Source: Actinomycetes bacterium (lineage in GTDB: Bacteria; Actinomycetota; Acidimicrobiia; Acidimicrobiales; Palsa-688). Taken from it: a DNA stretch of 9,813 nt. The notes beneath the pieces are model-generated. The model searched no databases and was not told the origin of the DNA. It worked only from the letters and a program-made list of their open reading frames with translations. Position numbers and translations under genes: made by a program. Where the stretch lies: contig JAKARG010000090.1 of the NCBI GenBank assembly GCA_021819345.1, positions 1 through 9,813 on the forward strand, read 5' to 3'. How positions within the stretch are numbered: the stretch's first letter is position 1; the number at the start of each line of letters is the position of its first letter. Below are positions 1-5,965 of this stretch, in pieces.

Positions 1-2
1 AC

Positions 3-1202
3 CCCGACACCGGGGCGATCGACCCGACAGCCCGGCTCGTCCCCGGCATCCTCCAGGCGAACACCGGCGGCCAGATCGGCTACCAGACCGCCCTCGCCGA
101 CGCCGCCCGGGACGAGACCCTCGGTAGTTGTGACCTCGGCTTTCGGGTCTCCTCCCACCTGTTGCGCAAGAGCTGCGCCACCGACCTCGCCTGGTCCTCT
201 GGGATCGAGGAGACCATTCGCCGGCGCTTCATGGGACACCGTGCCGGCGACGACGTCTTCGGGCGGATCTACACCCTGGACCACCCCGACGTCGCCCCCC
301 TCCAAAAGGTCGCCGCCCTCTTGGACGACCACATCGCCGCCCAGATCGCCACCCTCCTCACGCCCACCACCCGCACCGTCCACTGGGGGCGAACCAACCC
401 GCTCTCCTACCGGTCCGACCACGTCGCCGCCGTGCTCGGCGCCGCCGGATGGCTCGTCGACCCCGGCGACCCCGACGGCCTGCCCTGTGAGGCCGGGCGG
501 GTCGCCAGTGAGCTCGGCATCGTCGCTACCACCGCCCGAAGGTGGATGCGCGACGGCACCATCCCAAGCGTCGTCGCCCCCGACGGTGACGGCGTGCCCC
601 GGCGCTACAGCCGGCTCTGCGAAGTCTGGGCCCAACGCGACCGCCTCGCCGGAGTCACTCGCCTCGCCGACCTCGCCGAGCAGCTCGGCGTCCGCTACGA
701 CGAGATCTACCGCTCCATGCGCCACCTCGGGCTCACCCCCGAGCAGCACCCCACCAGCAAGGAGCTCACCCTCAGCGACGAACAACGCGGCGCGCTGCGA
801 GCCGAGCACGCCCGGGTCCGCGCCCTCCAGCAACGCTCGATGAAGCTCCCCGCGGCGGCCCGCCAGCTGCAGCTCAGCTTCAGCACGGTCCGGCTCCTTA
901 CCGCAAACGGTGTTCTCGAGCTCGATCCTGAGACCGACACGAGCGGCGCCCGCTTCGTCACCCGCGCCTCGGTCCAGGCCCGCTGGCTGACCCGCAACCG
1001 GACGACTCGTCGCAAGAGCGAGCCCGTCGCCGCGGTCCCTTTCGCCGAAGTGATGCGTTACACCGGCCTCGGACGACGAGCGGTAGTCGATCTCGTCCGA
1101 GCCGGTGTCCTCGAAGAGCTCCCCGGCCGGCGCACCACTTGCGCCATCACCACCTCGAGCCTCAACGCCTGGCTGGCCTCTGGAGGGATCTCGACCGACT
1201 GA
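3..1202 (+). CDS. Tyrosine recombinase (integrase), C-terminal part, with a helix-turn-helix-rich tail; 5' truncated by window
   Basis: The frame is open from the window edge, so the start lies upstream; 399 residues are visible. Tyrosine recombinases cut and rejoin DNA at attachment sites through a covalent 3'-phosphotyrosine. The C-terminal catalytic boxes are recognisable: HLLRKSCATDLA (His codon at 156, Arg at 165), then FMGHRAG (His codon at 237), then FGRIYTLDHP with the nucleophilic Tyr codon at 270. The box I Arg would lie upstream of the window. Most integrases end soon after the Tyr, but this one continues for about 300 residues. The tail holds several helix-turn-helix-like segments, roughly at nt 495-641 (ASELGIVATTARRWMRDG), 663-737 (LAEQLGVRYDEIYRSM), 843-998 and 1035-1187 (MRYTGLGRRAVVDLVRAG), similar to MerR/excisionase-type HTHs. 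It is probably the integrase of the island or an adjacent element. The recombinase call is firm; the function of the tail is inferred. Confidence 0.85.
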   Translation, partial: PDTGAIDPTARLVPGILQANTGGQIGYQTALADAARDETLGSCDLGFRVSSHLLRKSCATDLAWSSGIEETIRRRFMGHRAGDDVFGRIYTLDHPDVAPLQKVAALLDDHIAAQIATLLTPTTRTVHWGRTNPLSYRSDHVAAVLGAAGWLVDPGDPDGLPCEAGRVASELGIVATTARRWMRDGTIPSVVAPDGDGVPRRYSRLCEVWAQRDRLAGVTRLADLAEQLGVRYDEIYRSMRHLGLTPEQHPTSKELTLSDEQRGALRAEHARVRALQQRSMKLPAAARQLQLSFSTVRLLTANGVLELDPETDTSGARFVTRASVQARWLTRNRTTRRKSEPVAAVPFAEVMRYTGLGRRAVVDLVRAGVLEELPGRRTTCAITTSSLNAWLASGGISTD

Positions 1203-1264
1203 GCGCCGTTGCCGTTCCCGGGTGGACTCCTTTCGGGGACATCGGAGCAGCTCAGGGGATGTTC

Positions 1265-1332
1265 CAGATTTTCTTACAGAAGATGTCGTCAGATCGGACG
1301 CCAGGGTGTACAGTGAGACGTAAGGAAATCTG
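1265..1332. promoter_or_regulatory. Long-spaced inverted repeat (probable operator) bracketing the operon promoter
   Basis: The left arm CAGATTTTCTTAC (1265-1277) and the right arm GTAAGGAAATCTG (1320-1332) are reverse complements at 12 of 13 positions, separated by 42 nt. The arms are AT-richer than their surroundings. They flank the only plausible promoter of the seven-gene operon, and the right arm would lie at or just after the transcription start. The XRE protein encoded in the operon is the natural candidate to bind here. That assignment is inferred from position; the repeat itself is read directly. Confidence 0.55.
1285..1314 (+). promoter_or_regulatory. Candidate promoter of the ACP-TS-AcpS-XRE-ImmA-C1-MazG operon
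   Basis: A TAnnnT-type -10 hexamer, TACAGT, lies at 1309-1314. The upstream -35 region (GTCGTC, about 1285-1290, 18-nt spacing) is a poor match. Transcription would start near 1320, leaving a leader of about 30 nt. The first gene has a good ribosome binding site, AAGGA at 1335-1339, ten bases before its ATG. The spacer 1203-1349 contains no other convincing element besides the inverted repeat. Confidence 0.35.
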
Positions 1333-1349
1333 ACAAGGAACGAACGCCG

Positions 1350-1652
1350 ATGTCGATCATCACTACCACGCCCACCATCCCGGACATCCGCCAGCACGTG
1401 CACGCGTCCGTGCTCGCCACCCTGACCGAGCACCTGACCATGGACCGGGCCCAGGTCGCCGGCTGCCTCGATGGGTCCGGGGAGGACGTAAAGATCGCGT
1501 CGCGTGTCGCCATCGTGGTGATCGCCCGGGTCCAGAAGGTATTCGGGGTGAAGGACCTCATCGACCCGAAGAAGCTCCGGCCCGAGCAGGTCACGAGCAT
1601 CCGCAGCGTCACCGAGCTAGTGAGCCGGAGGCTGCAGGAGCACTTCCGCTGA
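1350..1652 (+). CDS. Acyl-carrier-protein-like small protein
   Basis: This 100-residue protein has the length and layout of a carrier protein. A Ser (Ser51) sits exactly 14 residues before the Phe of a VFGV motif (Phe65). That is the spacing seen in ACP between the phosphopantetheine-bearing Ser and the FG of the following helix. The C-terminal stretch SIRSVTELVSRRLQEHF resembles ACP helix IV (TVGDVVDYI-like). The usual DSL around the Ser reads ASR, so the Asp that AcpS normally contacts is missing. The start ATG has AAGGA upstream. Its stop overlaps the next gene's ATG by one base (TGATG), and an AcpS-family gene lies two genes downstream in the same operon. Its likely role is to hold an acyl or aminoacyl group as a thioester for the neighbouring enzyme. 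The family call is from pattern and context; the cargo is unknown. Confidence 0.65.
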   Translation: MSIITTTPTIPDIRQHVHASVLATLTEHLTMDRAQVAGCLDGSGEDVKIASRVAIVVIARVQKVFGVKDLIDPKKLRPEQVTSIRSVTELVSRRLQEHFR

Positions 1653-2491
1653 TGGCCTGCCTGATCGAGCGCCCGACCCTGTCGCAAGCCTGGACTGCGG
1701 CGCTCGCCTCCACGCTCGACGCGGGCGGCCGGACGGCGCACCTCGCCGTGGCGTGGCGCGGCATCGACGAGGTCCCGACGATCCGAGCGGCGGTTGACCG
1801 GTTCCTCTGGCAACGTCGGAAGGAGTACCTGGCCAACAGGGCGAAACGAGGCCAGTGGGCCGTATGGTCGGTGGAGACGGTCGCCAACACCATCTTCCCG
1901 ATCGACCTCTACCTTCCCGAGAAGGGCGACGACGCCATCGAAGTGTTCACCGACCTCTACCTCGAGGGACGGGAGTTCGCGCGCAGCGTGTCGCCGGAAG
2001 GGGAGTACTGCGAACGACTGGTCGCCTGGCCGGGACCGGACGGCCCGGTGAACCAGCTGGCGGTGCTGGCAAACAAGCTCCATCGCGTCCGTGATGCCGG
2101 ACGAGGCGGCCGTGGCGCACTCAGCAGTGACTACGAGCTCGCGTTCGCTCACCCCTCAGACTCGGCGGATCTGCGCGTCCAAGCCCCCGGGCTGAACAAC
2201 AGCCCCTACGGCTTTCCTTGCCTCAGCCACGTCAGCGTCACCATCCACGACGGCGCGCTCTACCTCTCGGCTCTCTACCGCAACCAACACCTGGTGCGGA
2301 AGGGCTACGGCAACTACCTCGGCCTCGCTCGCCTTGGGTGGGCCCTCGCCCACGAAGCCGGCCTGCCCCTTGGCGAGGTGCTCGTGCTTGCCACGCATGC
2401 CGACGCGGAGGTGGGGAGTGCCAGAGGGTTCGGAAATGGCGAGCTTCGGGCGCTTGCGGCATCAGGTGATCTCCATGACGCCGCGAGCTGA
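1652..2491 (+). CDS. Thymidylate-synthase-fold enzyme (TS / dUMP hydroxymethylase-like)
   Basis: Thymidylate synthase relatives transfer a one-carbon unit to C5 of dUMP or dCMP through a Cys that attacks C6. The C-terminal half carries the TS core: GFPCLSHVSVTI (Cys190), ALYRNQHLVRKGYGNYLGL (Arg210, Asn221) and LATHADAE (His249). Spacings Cys-to-Arg 20 and Arg-to-Asn 11 equal those of E. coli TS (C146, R166, N177), and His249 corresponds to H207 with a two-residue deletion. Asn at the N177 position is typical of uracil-directed enzymes; dCMP hydroxymethylases carry Asp there. The conserved Asp169 of RSxxD is replaced: here RNQH gives His213. Only 30 residues follow His249, so the TS C-terminal folate-closing tail seems short or absent. 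It is probably not the housekeeping TS. It starts on an ATG overlapping the ACP-like stop, with CAGGAG 11 nt upstream, which implies translational coupling. The product is unknown; a 5-substituted pyrimidine nucleotide is the best inference. Confidence 0.75.
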   Translation: MACLIERPTLSQAWTAALASTLDAGGRTAHLAVAWRGIDEVPTIRAAVDRFLWQRRKEYLANRAKRGQWAVWSVETVANTIFPIDLYLPEKGDDAIEVFTDLYLEGREFARSVSPEGEYCERLVAWPGPDGPVNQLAVLANKLHRVRDAGRGGRGALSSDYELAFAHPSDSADLRVQAPGLNNSPYGFPCLSHVSVTIHDGALYLSALYRNQHLVRKGYGNYLGLARLGWALAHEAGLPLGEVLVLATHADAEVGSARGFGNGELRALAASGDLHDAAS

Positions 2492-2933
2492 TCAGGTCGC
2501 AGGGTCGCTCGAGGAGCTGGCGGCCACGATAGGAAATGTCTCCTCGATCGGTGTAGACGCCGTCGACATCGCCGGCTTCGAGCGCGACCTGCGGTTCGGG
2601 GGCGAGGAGTTCCTGGCCCAGTGCTTCAGCCCAGCAGAGGTCGACCACTGCAACGGGGAGGTCGACAAGCTCGCTACCCGCTTCGCGCTCAAGGAGGCCG
2701 CGCTCAAGGTTCTCGGCACCGGGATGCGCGGTATCGGGCTGCACGACATCGAGATCGCAACCGCCCCGTCAGGAGAACCCCGAATCCAACTCAGCACGGC
2801 GGCGCAGAGCGTCGCTGCCGACCGGAATCTCGGCCGCTTGTGCTGCTCGGCCACCCGAGAGGCCGGTCTAGCGCTTGCGGTCGTCGCAGCAGAAGACATC
2901 TCTCACAGAAGCAATGCGAAGGAGCATTCATGA
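2475..2933 (+). CDS. acpS: Holo-ACP synthase family 4'-phosphopantetheinyl transferase (AcpS-like)
   Basis: AcpS moves 4'-phosphopantetheine from CoA to the Ser of a carrier protein using Mg2+. The family signatures are clear: SIGVDAVDIAGFERDL with the metal-binding Asp28, FSPAEVDHC, then RFALKEAALKVLGTGMRGI with Glu74, and DIEI followed by GEPRIQL. The C-terminal SISHE-like motif is degenerate (CCSATREAGLALAVVA). I chose the ATG at 2475, which has AGGTGA five bases upstream and gives 152 residues, about 25 longer at the N-terminus than standalone AcpS. An in-frame ATG at 2436 has a weaker site. The start lies 17 nt inside the TS-like gene and the stop overlaps the XRE start (ATGA). Its most likely partner is the ACP-like protein two genes upstream, so it is probably a dedicated rather than housekeeping enzyme. 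Confidence 0.85.
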   Translation: MTPRADQVAGSLEELAATIGNVSSIGVDAVDIAGFERDLRFGGEEFLAQCFSPAEVDHCNGEVDKLATRFALKEAALKVLGTGMRGIGLHDIEIATAPSGEPRIQLSTAAQSVAADRNLGRLCCSATREAGLALAVVAAEDISHRSNAKEHS

Positions 2934-3313
2934 CCAAGCCCAGGTCCGAACCCGAAACGCCCGAACCCGTCGAGCTGGGTCGTCGCCTGCGTGAAGCACG
3001 CGAGTACCTGGGGCTCTCCCAAGAGCAGGTCGCCGACCACCTTGGCATTCCACGGCCGTCGGTTTCAACGATCGAAGCAGGAAAGCGACGGATCACCTTC
3101 TTGGAGCTGAAGCGACTCGCGGAGCTGTACCGACGCCCGCTGTCGTACTTCTCCGGAGAGGAGGAGCAAGACACGGACGAGATGACCGACGCGCTGTTCC
3201 GCACCACGAAGGAGCTGAGCTCCACGGACCGAGAGCAGGTCCTCCGCTTCGCCCAGTTCCTCAGGACCGCCGGACCCGCACAAGCCCCCAGCCGAAAGTC
3301 GGCGAGCAGCTGA
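2930..3313 (+). CDS. XRE-family helix-turn-helix transcriptional regulator
   Basis: This 127-residue protein has a Cro/CI-type HTH at residues 16-72: LGRRLREAREYLGLSQEQVA, then HLGIPRPSVSTIEAGKRRI and the ELKRLAELYRRPLSYF helix that usually closes this domain. A charged C-terminal region follows, with a TDREQVLRFAQFL helix. The ATG overlaps the upstream stop as ATGA and has AAGGAG five bases before it. The ImmA/IrrE peptidase begins one base after its stop. XRE-ImmA pairs typically work as a repressor plus a peptidase that removes it on a stress or phage signal. By inference it represses this operon, possibly at the inverted repeat at 1265-1332. Confidence 0.9.
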   Translation: MTKPRSEPETPEPVELGRRLREAREYLGLSQEQVADHLGIPRPSVSTIEAGKRRITFLELKRLAELYRRPLSYFSGEEEQDTDEMTDALFRTTKELSSTDREQVLRFAQFLRTAGPAQAPSRKSASS

Positions 3314-3314
3314 C

Positions 3315-4316
3315 ATGGCGAACCTGCGCGACGTACGCCGCGACGCGGTGTTCAAGGCCGAGACCTTGCTCGCCGATCTCGACATCGGCGCAGCTGAACG
3401 CGTGCGCATCTTCGACGTCATCGAAGACCAGTCCGTGTGGCTGACCTTCGAACCGCTCGATCGGCTCTTCGGCTGGTACCAGCGAGTCGACCAAGCAGCC
3501 GGGATGGTGATCAACGCGAGCCACCCCGCAGCTCTGCAGCGATTCACTGCCGCCCACGAACTGGGGCATCACCTCCTCGGACACGGCGCCAGCCTCGACG
3601 ACGAGCACGCCATCATCGACGGCGGTCAAGGCAACGACCCCCAAGAGGTCGCGGCGCACACCTTCGCCGCGAACCTGCTGATGCCCCTCGCTGCTGTTGA
3701 GCACCACCTGCGGCGCCTCGGCCTCGATCCAGCCCGCCCCGACATCACCCCGGTCGCCGCCTACCACCTCTCAGTTGAATTGGGCGTCAGCTACGCCGCC
3801 ACCGTGGTACAGCTCGCCAGCCTGAACAAGATCGCCTGGCAAGAGCTCCCGAGTCTGCGACGCGCGCGACCGCTGGCCCTCAAAGAGCAGCTGGTCGGCC
3901 AGGGACCGCAGTACTCGAGGGCAGCGGTGTGGCCGCTTGCTGCGACGGACAATGGGCGGCACCTCCTCGTCGACACGGGAGACGAGCTCTACCTTCATCT
4001 CGAAGAGATCCGCTCCAGCGGCTACCGGTGGATGCCGGCCGACGCCACTCTGGAGGGCTTCAGCCTTCTCGACGACCGCCTCGAGGGCGCAACCGAAATA
4101 GACCCTCGTTACGGCGACGCCCGCACCCGTCGGCTCGTCTTCAAGGCCGTAAACCCCGGCCCCCGCCTGGTGATCGTCGACCTGCGCCACCCCTGGGAAC
4201 CAGACGGAGAGCCGCTCGAGCGGTTCGCACTTGCCATCGACATCGAGGGGCCACGGATCAGTCCCGTCGGCCGGGGCGTGAGCGTCAACCAGCAGCCCCA
4301 GCTCGTGGCGGCCTGA
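3315..4316 (+). CDS. ImmA/IrrE-family zinc metallopeptidase with C-terminal chagasin-like (I42) cysteine-protease-inhibitor domain
   Basis: The N-terminal half (about residues 15-175) is an ImmA/IrrE (M78/COG2856) peptidase: AAHELGHHLLGHGA gives the HExxH zinc site (His81, Glu82, His85), and EVAAHTFAANLLMP (Glu111) is the usual third block. The family cleaves or senses partner XRE repressors. The C-terminal part (about 205-312) matches the chagasin inhibitor pattern: GDELYLHLEE, then SSGYRW (234-239, loop L2 NPTTGYxW), YGDARTRRLVFKAVNPG (loop L4), and DLRHPWEP with ERFALAIDI (loop L6 RPW). Chagasins block papain-family C1 peptidases, and a C1 peptidase gene starts at the next base. This strongly suggests a built-in inhibitor for that neighbour. 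The peptidase call is firm. The inhibitor call rests on motif order and the neighbour, with no alignment run. Confidence 0.88.
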   Translation: MANLRDVRRDAVFKAETLLADLDIGAAERVRIFDVIEDQSVWLTFEPLDRLFGWYQRVDQAAGMVINASHPAALQRFTAAHELGHHLLGHGASLDDEHAIIDGGQGNDPQEVAAHTFAANLLMPLAAVEHHLRRLGLDPARPDITPVAAYHLSVELGVSYAATVVQLASLNKIAWQELPSLRRARPLALKEQLVGQGPQYSRAAVWPLAATDNGRHLLVDTGDELYLHLEEIRSSGYRWMPADATLEGFSLLDDRLEGATEIDPRYGDARTRRLVFKAVNPGPRLVIVDLRHPWEPDGEPLERFALAIDIEGPRISPVGRGVSVNQQPQLVAA

Positions 4317-5027
4317 ATGGTATCCCGGCGCGTCGACCTGAGCACCAAGCTCGGTCCGGCGCGCTCACAGGGCCACCGCTCGACGTGCCTGGCGTTTGCC
4401 GTGAGCGCCGCCCACGAGACTGCGCTCTACGACGAACACGACCTGCTCGACACCTCAGAGGAGTACCTCTACTGGTCGGCGAAACAGCACGACACTGCCG
4501 GACCGGGCACCACGTTCGCGGCGGTCCGGGACGGACTGGCGGCGAACGGGCAGCCCCTCGAAGAAGCCTGGCCCTATGACAAGGATCGCAAGGACCACCT
4601 TCCCACCTACCAGCCCCCTGCTGCCGCCCATTCCGCCCAACCCAGGTGGTCGCCGCAGCTCTCGCCGGTGCCGGCGACGCCAAAGAGCGTGCGGACCGAG
4701 CTCGACGCGGGTCGTGCCGTGGTCCTCGGCATCCCCACCTGGCCCGACCTCGACACCCCCACCGAAGGCCGTCTCAGCGTGCCGGCCAAATCGGACCTCG
4801 ACGGCGCTCACCACGCGGTCGTCGTCATCGGTTACGACGAGCAGACCGCCGAGATGCTGATTCGCAACTCTTGGAGCGAAACCTGGGGCATCGATGGGAC
4901 CGCGTGGCTCCCGTTCGCCTTCCTCGACGAGCATCTCTGCGCCACCTGGGTCATCGCCCCAGCAACCGTCACGGCGACCGCCCCGGTGCTGCCAGCCTCT
5001 GCGGCTCGCTACGGAAGTGAGGAGTAG
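4317..5027 (+). CDS. Papain-like (C1 family) cysteine peptidase
   Basis: C1 peptidases cleave proteins with a Cys-His-Asn triad and an oxyanion Gln. All are visible: QGHRSTCLAFA has Gln18 and the catalytic Cys24 at the six-residue spacing of papain (Q19, C25); GAHHAVVVIGYDE supplies His166; and IRNSWSETWGIDGTAWLP supplies Asn184 in the RNSW..WG..G signature. The 236-residue protein has no signal peptide, membrane segment or propeptide, since the active-site Cys comes only 24 residues in. It should therefore be cytosolic and made without an intramolecular inhibitor. The chagasin-like tail of the upstream protein could take that role. The ATG directly abuts the preceding stop and has no clear ribosome binding site, so translation probably depends on coupling to the inhibitor gene. 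The target is unknown; it could be host proteins, phage proteins or other operon products. Confidence 0.9.
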   Translation: MVSRRVDLSTKLGPARSQGHRSTCLAFAVSAAHETALYDEHDLLDTSEEYLYWSAKQHDTAGPGTTFAAVRDGLAANGQPLEEAWPYDKDRKDHLPTYQPPAAAHSAQPRWSPQLSPVPATPKSVRTELDAGRAVVLGIPTWPDLDTPTEGRLSVPAKSDLDGAHHAVVVIGYDEQTAEMLIRNSWSETWGIDGTAWLPFAFLDEHLCATWVIAPATVTATAPVLPASAARYGSEE

Positions 5028-5035
5028 GAGCTCGG

Positions 5036-5965
5036 GTGGACTTCAACAGCTACCAGAAGACCGCGCAGAAGACCGACCGGGTGCCGCTCAAAGGAGACCC
5101 CGCCGCAGACCGCACCGCCCGCCTCGTCCCTCTCCTCGGTCTCGCGGGTGAAGTCGGCACCCTGCTCGCCGGCTACAAGAAGTTCCTCCGAGACGGCGAC
5201 GCCTACGAGCTCTTCGTCGACAACGTGGGAGAGGAGGTCGGTGACCTATTGTGGTACCTCGCGAACGTCGCCGAGAAATGGGGCCTGTCGCTCGATCAGC
5301 TCGCCGCGGCCAACCTGGACAAGACGAGTGACCGATGGCGGCTCCCAGGGGTAAAGGACCTCCGACGCCGCCCCAACGAGCTGCTCGACCACGGCTATCC
5401 GCCCGCACAGCGGCTCCCGCGCACGTTTGCAGTGGAGATCCGCTCCGTCGGCAGAGACAAGGGGCCGGAGGAGCGGGTCGAGCTCCACTACCGGGGCCGC
5501 AAGGTCGGCGACCGCCTCGGGGACAACACCTACGCGGAGAGCGGCTACCGGTTCCACGACGTCTTCCACCTGGCCAACGCGGCGATCCTCGGGTGGTCGC
5601 CTGTCGCCCGATCAGTGATCTTCGACCGCAAGCGCCGTGTCGACGACCTCGTCGACGCGGTTGAAGACGGAGGGCGGGCGATCGTGATCGAAGAAGGCAT
5701 GGTCGCCTTCCTCTTCGAGCACGCTCGTCACCACCACTGGTTCGAGGACGTCACCGACATCGACTACGCGGTGCTCAAGACCGTGCGTGTGATGACCACA
5801 GAGCTGGAGGTCAAGCGACGGCCGCTCTGGGAGGTCGAGCAGGCCATCCTCCAAGGGTTCAACGTTTGGCGCCGGGTCCGGGACGCTCGCGGCGGCCGTG
5901 TCGTCGGCGACCTCTACCGGCGCAGCCTCAGCTACGAGCCGTTGCCGCAAGGACAGGGTTCGTAG
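5036..5965 (+). CDS. MazG-like nucleotide pyrophosphohydrolase fused to a C-terminal helical domain
   Basis: MazG-type enzymes hydrolyse (d)NTPs to monophosphate and pyrophosphate with Mg2+ held by acidic residues. Residues 30-100 carry the fold: LLGLAGEVGTLLAGYKKFLRD, GEEVGDLLWYLANVAEKWGL and NLDKTSDRW. Glu39, Glu67 and Asp70 match metal ligands, but the second Glu of the first ExxE is Thr42. Residues 128-300 form a second domain containing YRFHDVFHLANAAILGW (His174, Asp175, His178), IEEGMVAFLFEHAR and MTTELEV. It resembles the C-terminal extension known on some MazG proteins and has a possible HDxxH/EE metal site. The GTG start is supported by AGGAG five bases upstream. It lies 8 nt after the C1 peptidase gene and is the last gene of the operon. 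It may supply or police the nucleotide used by the TS-like enzyme. The end overlaps the convergent gene by 38 bp. Confidence 0.8.
   Translation: MDFNSYQKTAQKTDRVPLKGDPAADRTARLVPLLGLAGEVGTLLAGYKKFLRDGDAYELFVDNVGEEVGDLLWYLANVAEKWGLSLDQLAAANLDKTSDRWRLPGVKDLRRRPNELLDHGYPPAQRLPRTFAVEIRSVGRDKGPEERVELHYRGRKVGDRLGDNTYAESGYRFHDVFHLANAAILGWSPVARSVIFDRKRRVDDLVDAVEDGGRAIVIEEGMVAFLFEHARHHHWFEDVTDIDYAVLKTVRVMTTELEVKRRPLWEVEQAILQGFNVWRRVRDARGGRVVGDLYRRSLSYEPLPQGQGS

Noticed and set aside
130..843. Plus-strand frame of 237 codons over the integrase
   Set aside because: Ser/Pro/Thr-rich low-complexity translation; the overlapping frame contains the recombinase catalytic residues.
1289..2152. Long minus-strand open frame (287 codons) opposite the ACP-like and TS-like genes
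   Set aside because: It lies antisense to two genes with recognisable motifs and has no recognisable domain; high GC commonly opens such shadow frames.
2334..2474. Earlier starts for the AcpS-like gene
   Set aside because: The added residues are Cys/Pro/Arg-rich readings of the TS-like gene; the ATG at 2475 has the best ribosome binding site.
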